DNA of 50,275 bases from Succinatimonas sp. (GTDB lineage Bacteria > Pseudomonadota > Gammaproteobacteria > Enterobacterales > Succinivibrionaceae). Location: positions 1-50,275 of the forward strand of contig JALEXT010000033.1 in assembly GCA_022779845.1 (NCBI GenBank), read 5' to 3'. Shown piece by piece: positions 31,131-41,532 of the stretch (positions are counted from its first letter, which is position 1; the number at the start of each line of letters is the position of its first letter). The position numbers and the translations under genes were made by a program. Under the pieces are notes generated by a model. The model was not told where the DNA came from, did not search any database, and saw nothing but the letters and a program-made list of their open reading frames with translations.

Positions 31131-31742
31131 ATGTCTGATCAACATTTAAAAACCGTCAATTATGCCGATCTGTTGTTAAAGCTTTGCGATAGCGTTACTG
31201 GAGTTTTGACTTCTGCAACAGGAGACAACATTAGTTACGCACCGATGATTCAAACCATTACTAAAACCACGCTTACTCCAGACATAGGCACTTTCGCAAT
31301 GTTTACAGGGTCTTTTTCCGGAATGGCAGTAATTAACTTTCCAAAAGAGACTGCAATGGAGCTCTATAAGAGCTACATGACAATGGTAGGGATCCCGGAA
31401 AACGAGCAAGCTCATAATTACACTTCAGAAGAAGTATCCAATGCGCTTGGAGAATTGATGAATCAAATTCTCGGTAATTACGTCACAACGATCAGCCGCG
31501 AATTACATACAAAAATAACTCAATCGCAACCCAAAATGTTGGCCTTGCCAAAAGAGTTACAAATTAACATCAGTGTAAATCTTGATACTCCGAAATTTAG
31601 CAAAGTAACATTTTTCACTGAAAAGGGTAATGTGTTTTTCATGGAATTAGCCATGGATAATGTAGAATTTTGCAAACTTCGTGACATAGAAGAACATAGC
31701 GAAGAAAGTCCTGATGATATCCTCAAACAATTCAACCTGTAA
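31131..31742 (+). CDS. CheX/DUF3334-like protein
   Basis: CheX-type fold pattern (FTGSFSGMAVINFPKETAMELYKSYM..SEEVSNALGELMNQILGN); AAGGAG RBS. Confidence 0.65.
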   Translation: MSDQHLKTVNYADLLLKLCDSVTGVLTSATGDNISYAPMIQTITKTTLTPDIGTFAMFTGSFSGMAVINFPKETAMELYKSYMTMVGIPENEQAHNYTSEEVSNALGELMNQILGNYVTTISRELHTKITQSQPKMLALPKELQINISVNLDTPKFSKVTFFTEKGNVFFMELAMDNVEFCKLRDIEEHSEESPDDILKQFNL

Positions 31743-32017
31743 ACTCAAATTAGATTATTCGTTTAACATATAATCAATTGATATTAAACGAATATGTTTA
31801 TACCACTATAGTAATATACCTTTCTTATGGAGATTACTATTTAAAAAAGCGTGCTGACATGGAAATGAGAACTTACTTGTCTCTCCTCCAAACTGCACTG
31901 CATTTGCAGTCGTCAAACGAGTAATTTGCCCTATAGATCAGATTTTGATCTATGTTTGTTTCCATATTTGAACAGGTCAATACATTATTCAAACGAAACG
32001 TTGAAACAGGAAAACAC

Positions 32018-32692
32018 ATGAGTGCAGAACAAAAGCCCAAGGCATTTTCCTTTCGTAACACAAAATTTGTTACCAGTTCGCCGGATATTGCCAGACTACC
32101 AAATAATACTGGTGCAGAAATTGCTTTTATCGGCCGATCGAACTCTGGTAAGTCGTCATCGCTTAATGCCATTTGTGATCAAAAAAATCTAGCCAAAACA
32201 TCAAGAACACCAGGAAGAACTCAACTGATTAATCTTTTTAAAATCACCGATGATAGACATTTGGTAGATTTACCAGGTTATGGATATGCTGCAGTCCCGG
32301 AAAATATGAAAAGGCAATGGCAACATAATATGACCAATTACCTAAGACAGCGTCGTGAACTTACCGGTCTTGTTCTAACCATGGATATACGTACACCGCT
32401 AAAGGATCATGACCGCCTTATCATAGATTGGACTATCGCAGCACAAATTCCATTACTTATTTTGCTCACAAAATGTGACAAACTCGGCGTTAATGCAAGA
32501 AAAGAGGCTGTAGGAGAGGTGCGCAGTCTTTTAAGTGAATTTGCAGGTACTTTTACCATTATCGCGTTTTCTGCTTTAAAAAAAATCGGCGTCGAAGAAG
32601 CCAGACAAGTCATTAAATCATGGTTCGAGGCTTATGAAATGGATCCAACAACCAAAATAGACGATACGGATCAGCAATTCACTGAAGATTGA
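32018..32692 (+). CDS. engB: Ribosome biogenesis GTP-binding protein EngB/YsxC (YihA)
   Basis: AEIAFIGRSNSGKSSSLNAIC, RTPGRTQLINLF, VDLPGYGYA, LTKCDKL. Start 32018 (MSAEQKPK). Confidence 0.93.
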   Translation: MSAEQKPKAFSFRNTKFVTSSPDIARLPNNTGAEIAFIGRSNSGKSSSLNAICDQKNLAKTSRTPGRTQLINLFKITDDRHLVDLPGYGYAAVPENMKRQWQHNMTNYLRQRRELTGLVLTMDIRTPLKDHDRLIIDWTIAAQIPLLILLTKCDKLGVNARKEAVGEVRSLLSEFAGTFTIIAFSALKKIGVEEARQVIKSWFEAYEMDPTTKIDDTDQQFTED

Positions 32693-32700
32693 GCTTAAAA

Positions 32701-33339
32701 ATGAAAAAACAAGGCACATTATTTATTGTTTCAGCTCCAAGCGGTGCTGGAAAATCATCACTGATAAATGCTCTTTTAAACAGATTCAATCATGATGATT
32801 CTTTACGTTTGAGTATATCTCACACTACCCGTTTGCCGCGACCTGGCGAAGAAAATCATGTAAGCTATCACTTTGTTTCAGAAGAAGAATTTAAATCTTT
32901 AATATCACGCGGTGCTTTTTACGAATATGCAAAAGTATTCGATCATTACTACGGTACTTCTCGAGAAATTGTCGAACAATGGCTTTCAGAAGGCAAAGAT
33001 GTTCTATTTGACATAGACTGGCAAGGAGCCCGACAAATAAGAAAACAAACCCCGGCTGCACGCAGTATTTTTATAGTTCCGCCTTCTATTGACGAATTAA
33101 GACGACGTTTGGAAAATCGCGGACAGGATTCCAAAGAAGTAATCGATTCTCGTATGGAAAAAGCTATTTCCGAACTATCTCATTTCTCAGAGTACGATCA
33201 TGTAATCATTAATGATGATTTTGACGAAAGCCTTTTGACATTAAGATCAATTATCCTATCTTCACGATCAGAAACAACTCTACAAACGGAACGGTTACAT
33301 GAATTATTCCCACAGTTGTCCGGTCATGATCATGTATAA
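32701..33339 (+). CDS. gmk: Guanylate kinase
   Basis: [52 protein letters not shown] at 32701. Confidence 0.95.
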   Translation: MKKQGTLFIVSAPSGAGKSSLINALLNRFNHDDSLRLSISHTTRLPRPGEENHVSYHFVSEEEFKSLISRGAFYEYAKVFDHYYGTSREIVEQWLSEGKDVLFDIDWQGARQIRKQTPAARSIFIVPPSIDELRRRLENRGQDSKEVIDSRMEKAISELSHFSEYDHVIINDDFDESLLTLRSIILSSRSETTLQTERLHELFPQLSGHDHV

Positions 33340-33392
33340 TTAAAAGATCAGTTTATTCAAATTTAATTTTCTTTTTTCAGAGGATTCGCAAC

Positions 33393-33677
33393 ATGGCAAG
33401 AGTTACGGTTGAAGACGCGGTAGCAAAAGTGGGAAACCGCTTCGATTTGGTACTGCTCGCTGCCCGTCGCGCCCGTCAGATATCCATGGGTAGCAAGGCA
33501 TTGGTCGAAGAAAAGAACGACAAGACCACTGTGATCGCACTTCGTGAAATCGAAGAAGGACTTATTACTGAAGAATTTTTGGACAAACAGGATCGCAAGG
33601 AACACCTGCGTGATGCCTCAGCACATCCTGCCGATAATGAATTTGCACCTATTGACGGTGCTGAAATGTTTGCCTAA
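33393..33677 (+). CDS. rpoZ: RNA polymerase omega subunit
   Basis: [30 protein letters not shown]. Confidence 0.97.
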   Translation: MARVTVEDAVAKVGNRFDLVLLAARRARQISMGSKALVEEKNDKTTVIALREIEEGLITEEFLDKQDRKEHLRDASAHPADNEFAPIDGAEMFA

Positions 33678-33697
33678 ATTGGTCTAAGGATTAGCAT

Positions 33698-35875
33698 ATG
33701 GGAGAAACGCTTAATACTACTGCAGACATTGCAATTAAGCCGTCAGAAGCACCTTCTGAAGAAGTTTTACATTCTCCCAACTTGCATTACTACGTTCATC
33801 TGCGTGAATGCGTATGTTCGTACCTCGACCCCGAAGGTGTAATCGCTGTTGACAAAGCTTTTGTCGTAGCAGACAAAGCACATTCACAACAGCGCAGAGC
33901 TTCGGGTGAGCCTTATATTATCCATCCTATAGCCGTTGCTACTCTTACAGCAAAAATGCATCTTGACGCAGAATCCGTACAGGCTGCGTTATTACATGAT
34001 GTCGTTGAAGATACGGATATTTCTGATCATTTCCTTGAAGAACACTTCGGAACAGCCGTCAAAAATCTGGTTGAAGGTGTCACAAAGCTAGACAAACTAA
34101 AATTCAGTAATTATCGCGACGCACAAACAGAAAATTATCGAAAAATGATCTTGGCTATGACCCAAGATATACGTGTGATCCTAATCAAATTGGCAGATCG
34201 CACCCATAATATGCGTACTTTGGGTGCTTTGCGTACAGACAAACGCAAACGTATTGCCAAAGAAACACTGGACATTTTTTCTCCTATTGCAAACCGTTTG
34301 GGTATTTCAGAACTCAAATCTGAACTTGAAGAGTTAGGATTAGCAGCTCTTTACCCTATGCGTTACCGCGTACTTAAAGCGGCTGTTACAAAAGCAAGAA
34401 ACAATCGGCGTGAAATCATCAGCGGCATTATGGATGCCATACGGATCAAATTAAAGGATGCAGGAATACAAGCCAGAGTACGCGGGCGTGAAAAACATAT
34501 TTTCAGCATCTACACAAAAATGGTTCGAAAAGAGCTCCAGTTCAATGAAATCATGGATGTCTATGCTTTTAGGATCATTTTGAACGATGTAGATACTTGT
34601 TACCGTGTATTAGGTCAGATGCACAATCTGTTTAAACCTCGTCCGAACGGATTTAAAGATTACATTGCCATTCCTAAGATCAACGGATATCAGTCGTTAC
34701 ATACCTCGCTTATCGGTCCACACGGCGTTCCTATAGAGATACAGATACGTACCGAATTCATGGACCAAATTGCAGCACGCGGCGTAGCCGCTCACTGGGC
34801 TTATAAAGAATCTGGTTCAGAACCTGTATCTACAACGTCACAACGAAATGCGCAACGATGGCTTAAGAATCTTGCAAACCTTCAAAAAAGTGCAGCTACG
34901 TCAACAGAATTCATCGAAGACGTTAAAACAGACCTTTTCTCAGATGCAATTTACATATTTACTCCAGAAGGTAAGATTTACAATCTTCCAAAAGGAGCTA
35001 CGCCCGTAGATTTTGCCTATGCCGTACATACGGATATCGGCCAACACTGTATCGGAGCTTTGGTTAACCACCACAGTTTTCCTCTTTCACACAGATTGGA
35101 ATCTGGTCAAACAGTAGAAATAATTACCAATCCCAACGCAAACCCCAATGCTATTTGGTTATCAAGCGTTGTAACATCTAAAGCCCGTTCAAAAATCAGG
35201 CAATACCTGAAAGGTTTGCGTTCACAAGAATGCGAACTTATAGGAAGACGTTTACTAATCAATGCACTGCGCGGACGCCGCATAGAAGATATTTCTCAAG
35301 ATTCAATAAATCGCGTGTTGGAACAATTCGGCAAACCGGATCTCAAATCACTCTTCGTGGACGTAGCCGTAGGTAATATTCTCACTGTCTCCGTAGCCAA
35401 AATTATTGCCCCTGATTTATTGGATGACAGTAGTTTACCTTTAACAGGTACAGGCGGTATTCCTTATGTATTCGCACAATGCTGCATGCCTATCCCCGGA
35501 GATGAAATCATAGCCCATGTTGCTTCAGGCCGAGGTTTGGTTATTCATAATAAAAATTGTCGTAACCTGCTTGCTACGGAGAAATCACCGTCAAAATTAC
35601 TGAAAGTAGGCTGGAATCTTGCGGTAACGTCGTCACTTACTTTCAATACAGGGATAATCATAGAGTACGAGCGCCGTCAGGGAATTATGACGGAAATTTT
35701 AAATGCTATCGATATGGCAAGTTCCACCGTTCAAAGCATAAGCTCTGAACAAAATGACGACAATACATCTTTGCTGATACTTACAATTACTGTACGAGAC
35801 CGTCTACATTTAGCCGGAGTAATAAGACGTATTAAAGCTATCCCCAACGTCACAAAAATCACTCGCAAGCGTTAA
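33698..35875 (+). CDS. spoT: Bifunctional (p)ppGpp synthetase/hydrolase
   Basis: HD-domain AALLHDVVEDT, synthetase region NGYQSLHTSLIGPHGVPIEIQIRT, TGS and ACT domains; gmk-rpoZ-spoT order. Confidence 0.95.
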   Translation: MGETLNTTADIAIKPSEAPSEEVLHSPNLHYYVHLRECVCSYLDPEGVIAVDKAFVVADKAHSQQRRASGEPYIIHPIAVATLTAKMHLDAESVQAALLHDVVEDTDISDHFLEEHFGTAVKNLVEGVTKLDKLKFSNYRDAQTENYRKMILAMTQDIRVILIKLADRTHNMRTLGALRTDKRKRIAKETLDIFSPIANRLGISELKSELEELGLAALYPMRYRVLKAAVTKARNNRREIISGIMDAIRIKLKDAGIQARVRGREKHIFSIYTKMVRKELQFNEIMDVYAFRIILNDVDTCYRVLGQMHNLFKPRPNGFKDYIAIPKINGYQSLHTSLIGPHGVPIEIQIRTEFMDQIAARGVAAHWAYKESGSEPVSTTSQRNAQRWLKNLANLQKSAATSTEFIEDVKTDLFSDAIYIFTPEGKIYNLPKGATPVDFAYAVHTDIGQHCIGALVNHHSFPLSHRLESGQTVEIITNPNANPNAIWLSSVVTSKARSKIRQYLKGLRSQECELIGRRLLINALRGRRIEDISQDSINRVLEQFGKPDLKSLFVDVAVGNILTVSVAKIIAPDLLDDSSLPLTGTGGIPYVFAQCCMPIPGDEIIAHVASGRGLVIHNKNCRNLLATEKSPSKLLKVGWNLAVTSSLTFNTGIIIEYERRQGIMTEILNAIDMASSTVQSISSEQNDDNTSLLILTITVRDRLHLAGVIRRIKAIPNVTKITRKR

Positions 35876-35911
35876 TTTCACACGGCCTGCGACTTTTTAA
35901 AAGGAGGCTGT

Positions 35912-36874
35912 ATGCAACAATCGACTGCGTCCAGGTGGCTTTCTGCTATTGATTTTGCATCCAAACAAGACGATATCGAGTGCTTTTGGAACGAAAAAGT
36001 AAAAATTCTTACTTTTGATCGCGGTGACGGAATAAAAATAAGAGCAGCTCTTGCAGAGCCAGAATTATTTCACACAACGATAGTCGTTATTCCCGGTCGA
36101 GGAGAAACTGCACATAAATACGCTGAGTTTTTATACTGTACATATAAAATCGGAATCAAAGTTGCCGTACTGTTTGCTAGAGGTCAAGGTATCGCAGATC
36201 GCCTACTAAAAAATCGTCAAAAATGTCACATTATTGATTTTAATGATGAAACATTAGATATCAATTATATGATCAATAAACTAAACCTAAATAATTTTGG
36301 TTTGTTAGCTTTTTCCTTAGGCGGTCTTTTTGCTTTAGATTTAGTTTTTTCTGCCAAAACACTTCCGCGCAAGGTTGCCCTAATCGCACCTTTTTTATGG
36401 CCTCACACAAGTTTATCCCCATGGCTATTGAAAACCATAGTACATACTTTGGGCTCTTTACCTTTTATCAAAGACTGCTTTACTCCATACGGAAAGGAAT
36501 ATAAACAAGTTTTATTTAAAGATAATTATCATTCACATTGTCAAATACGTTATGAGGCATATCACGACTATTACCAAAAACACCCAGAACTAACCATCGG
36601 CTCCCCTACTTGGGGATTCGTTCATCAAACTCTAAAAAAACAGCAAAGTCTTTTCAAAACAACCAAAGAACTTCCCGTCCCCATGCTGATTCAAACAGCT
36701 CAATTTGACAAAGTCGTTTCGACTAAAGCTACAAATAGATTCTTTTCACTACATTCGTCAAATCACAATCAACCGATTGTCTTGTCTTTACCTTCGTCTT
36801 ATCATGACGTACTGAATGAAAATGATGAGATTAGAAACACGGCGTTGAATCGCGCATTGGATTTTCTATCGTGA
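35912..36874 (+). CDS. Alpha/beta hydrolase (lysophospholipase-like)
   Basis: TIVVIPGRGETAHKYAEFLY, nucleophile elbow FSLGG, C-terminal His in SSYHDVLNE. Confidence 0.75.
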   Translation: MQQSTASRWLSAIDFASKQDDIECFWNEKVKILTFDRGDGIKIRAALAEPELFHTTIVVIPGRGETAHKYAEFLYCTYKIGIKVAVLFARGQGIADRLLKNRQKCHIIDFNDETLDINYMINKLNLNNFGLLAFSLGGLFALDLVFSAKTLPRKVALIAPFLWPHTSLSPWLLKTIVHTLGSLPFIKDCFTPYGKEYKQVLFKDNYHSHCQIRYEAYHDYYQKHPELTIGSPTWGFVHQTLKKQQSLFKTTKELPVPMLIQTAQFDKVVSTKATNRFFSLHSSNHNQPIVLSLPSSYHDVLNENDEIRNTALNRALDFLS

Positions 36875-36979
36875 TCTGATAATTACAAATCTAATACTCG
36901 ATCCAAAAAACTGTTTTTTAAATTTAACAATGATGCTATTTGTGCATAACAAGTTTATTGTTGTGCAATAGTAACGTCT

Positions 36980-37020
36980 GCATACTTACAAAGTAACTTC
37001 TGGGTACTTGTTAAGTATGC
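36980..37020. promoter_or_regulatory. Long palindrome GCATACTTA..AAGTA-loop-TACTT..TAAGTATGC upstream of the CobW GTPase
   Basis: 9-bp perfect outer arms plus 5-bp inner arms, read directly. Confidence 0.5.
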
Positions 37021-37072
37021 TGACAATCTCCCCCCTACAACAACCAACGGTTAACTACAACGGAGTTTTAAA

Positions 37073-38197
37073 ATGGAAATTGAAGAAATTGATACCCGTA
37101 TTCCAGTAAATATAATTACAGGCTTCTTGGGAAGCGGTAAAACCACTTTGCTAAATCATTGGGTAAATACACCAGAATTTAAAGATACATTGGTACTAAT
37201 CAATGAATTTGGTGATGTAGGTCTTGACCATGAGCTAGTTGAAAGCGTTGATGATACTGTTGTTTTATTAGGATCCGGATGTATATGTTGCTCTCTACAA
37301 GGAGCTCTAATCGACTCTTTAGCTAATAATTTGGTTAAAGCTCAACAAGGTATCATACCTAAATTCAAAAGAGTCCTTATTGAGACTACAGGATTGGCTG
37401 ATCCAGCTGGTGTTATAGCTACCTTAAACGGCGATGAATACCTACTGGATAACTTTTATTACGCTGGTACTGTAACCGTTTTAGATGCACAATTTATTGC
37501 AACTCAATTAAAGAAACAATATGAAGCAGTAAAACAAATAGCTCTAGCAGATCTTATTTTAGTTTCTAAAACAGACCTTATTGACTCTGACTCATTAGAA
37601 CCAATTTATGATGTAGCAAGAAAGATCAACCCAAATTCCAAAATTTATCCTGTTATTAAAGGTCAAATTTCACCTAAATTATTGCTTGAAACCGGACCTT
37701 ATCAAAATTCATCACAAGACTATGAATCTCAAGTTAAATCATGGCTTGAAATAAAAACTCCGTTAGCAAGCTCTCTACGCCCAGCAAGTCTTCAAGGAGC
37801 AGTAGGAGTAGCAAAACCGAAGATCATAGCTCATACCGATGTTGATTCTTTTAGTATTGAACATGAAGGAGTTATAGAACCTTTAGCCCTACTCTCTGCT
37901 ATAGGCAGTGTACAAGATCTTTACGGCGATTCTATTTTAAGAATAAAAGGTATCTTAAATCTTGAAGGACAAGAAAAGCCTGTAATTATTCATGCGGTAA
38001 TGGGTAACCTCTACCCTTTAGCTACAATGAAGGAATGGCCTAATGATAAGAAAATATCACAATTGGTATTTATCACCAGAGCCTCTGTAAAAGAACAAAT
38101 AAAACATATGTTCGAACAAATGCTCGATTCTCCTGATGAGGCGGCAATGTCTTATTATCAAAACATGATTGACAATATCGAAGAGAATCAAAACTAA
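37073..38197 (+). CDS. CobW/COG0523 family metallochaperone GTPase
   Basis: NIITGFLGSGKTTLLNHW, GSGCICCSLQGAL (CxCC), ETTGLADPAGV, SKTDLI. Confidence 0.88.
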   Translation: MEIEEIDTRIPVNIITGFLGSGKTTLLNHWVNTPEFKDTLVLINEFGDVGLDHELVESVDDTVVLLGSGCICCSLQGALIDSLANNLVKAQQGIIPKFKRVLIETTGLADPAGVIATLNGDEYLLDNFYYAGTVTVLDAQFIATQLKKQYEAVKQIALADLILVSKTDLIDSDSLEPIYDVARKINPNSKIYPVIKGQISPKLLLETGPYQNSSQDYESQVKSWLEIKTPLASSLRPASLQGAVGVAKPKIIAHTDVDSFSIEHEGVIEPLALLSAIGSVQDLYGDSILRIKGILNLEGQEKPVIIHAVMGNLYPLATMKEWPNDKKISQLVFITRASVKEQIKHMFEQMLDSPDEAAMSYYQNMIDNIEENQN

Positions 38198-38229
38198 CTT
38201 TATCCTGGCAAATTTTTAATATAATCGAT

Positions 38230-38259
38230 AGGGCAAGTGTAAATATACTTGCCCTTTTT
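38230..38259 (+). terminator. Terminator after cobW-like gene
   Basis: AGGGCAAGT-gtaaatat-ACTTGCCCTTTTT. Confidence 0.9.
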
Positions 38260-38331
38260 ACATTTATATTGTTCTTCCACACTAACTATCAAAACGAGCG
38301 CCAGACTCATTTGATCGTAAGCATAATTTAT

Positions 38332-38347
38332 TGTTCCACGTGGAACA
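38332..38347. promoter_or_regulatory. parS: parS centromere site 1 (TGTTCCACGTGGAACA)
   Basis: Perfect 16-bp palindrome identical to the gammaproteobacterial (Pseudomonas-type) ParB-binding parS. Confidence 0.92.
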
Positions 38348-38371
38348 TTTCTTTGAGTATTCCTTTCAAAT

Positions 38372-38387
38372 TGTTCCACGTGGAACA
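38372..38387. promoter_or_regulatory. parS: parS centromere site 2 (TGTTCCACGTGGAACA)
   Basis: Second perfect copy; palindrome extends to ATTGTTCCACGTGGAACAAT. Confidence 0.92.
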
Positions 38388-38391
38388 ATTA

Positions 38392-38420
38392 TAAAAAAGG
38401 GCCGTAAACACGGCCCCAGA
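38392..38420 (-). terminator. glyS terminator (GGGGCCGTGTTTACGGCCCTTTTTT on minus strand)
   Basis: GC-rich hairpin plus T run on the minus strand, just 3' of glyS. Confidence 0.88.
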
Positions 38421-38439
38421 AGAAAAAAGATAATCTGAA

Positions 38440-40506
38440 TCAATACAACACGGAAATATCTGCCGTATTGGCCAGCATATTCTGAAGTTGTCTTAAAATT
38501 GCCAGACGATTTGCCCTTACCTGTTCATCTTTATCATTAACCATTACATGTTCAAAGAACGCATCTACATCTTCACGTATCTCTGAAACTTTTGACATAG
38601 CATCCTGATAATTTCCTACATCATAGAAGTTCTTAAGAACAGGTGCTAAAGCTTCTATATGGTATGCCAATCGTTTTTCATAATTATCCTTAAGCAAAGA
38701 TGAATTAACCTTCTCGGAATTAATTTCCGTCTTTGCCAAAATATTTGAAATACGCTTATAGGCCGCGGCCAAATCAGCTGCCTCAGGAAGAGTCTTAAAA
38801 GCACTTACCGCTTTAACTCGTCTATCAAAATCAAGCAAATTACAAGGTTTTACTGAAAGTACAGCCAAATAAATTTGAGCATCTATTCCGCGATCTTGAT
38901 AGAAAGATTTCAATCTTGTCAAAATAAAGTCAATAACATTATCTTTAGTAGATTTATTCTTAAGCTTATCCTGCAGGAGATCACAAGCCTTGCTGACAAC
39001 ATCAACAAAGTTCAATTCAACACCGTTTTCGATGATGATTCTAATCAACCCTATAGCAGCGCGTCTAAGGCCAAAAGGATCCTTGTCTCCTTTGGGCAAC
39101 ATCCCGATCCCAAAAATACCGACAAGTGTTACAAATTTCTCTGCCAAAGAAACGGCTATCTGCACCGGTTTGACAGGGATATCATCACCCGAGAAACGAG
39201 GTTGATAGGCTTGGAAAATAGCTTCATAAACGTCCTTATCCTCACCATCAAGCTCCGCATAATGCATTCCCATAATTCCCTGAGTATCAGTAAACTCGGT
39301 TACCATGGTTGTTGCCAAATCACACTTTGAAAGATATGCTGCTCTATCTGCTTTTTTCTCATCAGAACCAATCTTTCTTGCGATATACACTGCAAGCTTT
39401 CTTACTATTTCAGTACGATAAGCAAGAGTACCTATATCCTTTTGATAAACAATACTTTCAAGTTTCTTGAAGAAAGACTCTAATGTATGCTTACGATCAG
39501 TATTAAAGAAGAATTCAGCATCGGATAAGCGCGGTCTGATAACTCTTTCATTACCGGCAATTAAAGATGACGGATCAGAAGGATTAATATTAGACGCGAA
39601 TGCAAAGCAAGGCATCAACTTCCCTTGATGATCATATATAGGGAAATACTTCTGATCGCCTTTCATTGTATAAACAAGCGCTTCTGCTGGCACAGTCAGA
39701 AAATGCTCATCAAATGTTGCTTTATAAATATGCGGATTTTCGACAATAGAAGTTACTTCTTCAACCAGACTATCATCAAGATCAGCCACACCATTTACAG
39801 ATTCAGCAATCTTCTTGACCTGAGAAATGATTGACGCTTTTCTCTCGTCATAATCGGCAATAACTGCGCCTTCTTCTCGCAACTGCTGCACATATGTATC
39901 AACAGAGCGAATAGATACAGTCTTCTTTCCTAAGAAACGATGTCCATTAATGATACGAGAAGACTCAATACCCAAAATATTGCCTGGAATTATATCCTTA
40001 CCAAACAACATGCAAAGCGTATGAACAGGTCTTACGAATTCGTCTCTTTTTGCTCCCCAATGCATCAGTCTTGGAATAGGTAAGCTCTTTAACGCTTTTG
40101 CAAAAAGATCAGGTACTAAATCTGTTGTTCTCTGCCCTGCTTTAAAAGTCTTGATATAAAGCCATTCACCTTTATCAGTTTTTAAAGTTTTTGCTTCGCT
40201 TACATCAATGTTATTTGCTTTTGCCCATCCTAAGGCAGCCTTAGTCGGTTTTCCTGAAGCATCAAATGCCGCTTTAACTGCTGGACCTTTAATTTCGAGT
40301 TCAGAATCTTTTTGCTTGGTTTCCAAATCGGAAATTACTAAAGCCAATCTTCTGGGGGTTGCGTACCATTTAGATGCAGAGAAAGACAGTCCAAGCGAGT
40401 TAAGTTGTTTTACAAAGTTGTCATGTAGAGCCTGTGCCAAAGTTCTTAAAGACTTAGGCGGCAACTCTTCTGTACCAAGTTCTAGAAGCAGATTTTCTGT
40501 AGTCAT
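38440..40506 (-). CDS. glyS: Glycyl-tRNA synthetase beta subunit
   Basis: MTTENLLLELGTEELPPKSLRTL; HRFLG; full length 688 aa. Confidence 0.96.
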   Translation of the reverse strand: MTTENLLLELGTEELPPKSLRTLAQALHDNFVKQLNSLGLSFSASKWYATPRRLALVISDLETKQKDSELEIKGPAVKAAFDASGKPTKAALGWAKANNIDVSEAKTLKTDKGEWLYIKTFKAGQRTTDLVPDLFAKALKSLPIPRLMHWGAKRDEFVRPVHTLCMLFGKDIIPGNILGIESSRIINGHRFLGKKTVSIRSVDTYVQQLREEGAVIADYDERKASIISQVKKIAESVNGVADLDDSLVEEVTSIVENPHIYKATFDEHFLTVPAEALVYTMKGDQKYFPIYDHQGKLMPCFAFASNINPSDPSSLIAGNERVIRPRLSDAEFFFNTDRKHTLESFFKKLESIVYQKDIGTLAYRTEIVRKLAVYIARKIGSDEKKADRAAYLSKCDLATTMVTEFTDTQGIMGMHYAELDGEDKDVYEAIFQAYQPRFSGDDIPVKPVQIAVSLAEKFVTLVGIFGIGMLPKGDKDPFGLRRAAIGLIRIIIENGVELNFVDVVSKACDLLQDKLKNKSTKDNVIDFILTRLKSFYQDRGIDAQIYLAVLSVKPCNLLDFDRRVKAVSAFKTLPEAADLAAAYKRISNILAKTEINSEKVNSSLLKDNYEKRLAYHIEALAPVLKNFYDVGNYQDAMSKVSEIREDVDAFFEHVMVNDKDEQVRANRLAILRQLQNMLANTADISVLY

Positions 40507-40524
40507 TTCAGTTCAATTCCTTGG

Positions 40525-41436
40525 TTAGTTTTTTTTACACATAGGGAAACCGAGTTTCTTACGCGAATTGAAATACTCTTCGGCTACTTGTTTAGACAAA
40601 GCACGTATCCTTAGGATAAAACGTTGTCTCTCTGTTACGGAAATGGCGTGACGCGCATCAAGTAAATTAAAGCAATGAGCTGCTTTTAAGATCCTTTCAT
40701 ATGCAGGCAAAGGCAGAGGCTTTTCTAATTCCAAAAGATACTTAGCTTCTTTTTCCATTTCATCAAACATGTTGAAAAGGAAATCAGTGTTAGCATATTC
40801 AAAATTGTAGGTTGACTGCTCCACTTCATTTTGATGATAGATATCCCCGTAGGTAACATCTCCATTAGCTGTGTGAGCCCATGTCAAATCATACACAGTT
40901 TTCTTGTTCTGGATATACATGGCCAAACGCTCAAGACCATAAGTCAATTCTCCAGTTACAGGGAAACATTCCAAACCGCCGACCTGCTGAAAATAAGTAA
41001 ATTGAGAGATTTCCATGCCATTAAGCCAAATCTCCCATCCTAATCCCCAAGCTCCCAAGGTGGGATTTTCCCAGTTATCCTCGACAAAACGAATATCATT
41101 TACAGTAGGGTCAAAACCAAGCTCTTTTAAAGAACCCAGATAAAGATCCTGAATATTATCTGGAGAAGGTTTTAAAATTACCTGAAATTGGTAATAATGC
41201 TGAAGACGATTAGGATTCTCCCCATAACGTCCATCGGTTGGACGACGTGAAGGCTGAACATAAGCACAGGAAATAGGCTCTGGTCCCAGGGAACGCAAAA
41301 AAGTCATGGGATGCGAAGTTCCAGCACCTACTTCCATATCGAAAGGTTCTGCGATCATGCATCCTTGTCTCATCCAGTAATCCTGAAGAGTCAGAATCAA
41401 TCCCTGAAAAGTTTGAAGGTCGTACTTATTGGGCAT
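40525..41436 (-). CDS. glyQ: Glycyl-tRNA synthetase alpha subunit
   Basis: [46 protein letters not shown]. Confidence 0.97.
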   Translation of the reverse strand: MPNKYDLQTFQGLILTLQDYWMRQGCMIAEPFDMEVGAGTSHPMTFLRSLGPEPISCAYVQPSRRPTDGRYGENPNRLQHYYQFQVILKPSPDNIQDLYLGSLKELGFDPTVNDIRFVEDNWENPTLGAWGLGWEIWLNGMEISQFTYFQQVGGLECFPVTGELTYGLERLAMYIQNKKTVYDLTWAHTANGDVTYGDIYHQNEVEQSTYNFEYANTDFLFNMFDEMEKEAKYLLELEKPLPLPAYERILKAAHCFNLLDARHAISVTERQRFILRIRALSKQVAEEYFNSRKKLGFPMCKKN

Positions 41437-41532
41437 TTTTTAAACCTAAAGTATAAATAATTTTATTTATCAGATAGTTAATATTTAATAATAGCATCCA
41501 AATATAAATCATACATACAGATGCTACGAATC

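Noticed and set aside
31743-32017. Possible Spot 42 (spf) sRNA, located upstream of engB in E. coli
   Set aside because: No Spot 42-like sequence or terminator recognised, and polA is not adjacent.
38200-38388. 62-aa minus ORF MFHVEQFERNTQRNVPRGTINYAY
   Set aside because: Its start is a translation of the parS palindromes (MFHVEQF, NVPRGT); a typical spurious ORF over parS.
38875-39330. 151-aa plus-strand ORF inside glyS
   Set aside because: Antisense to intact glyS; no independent support.
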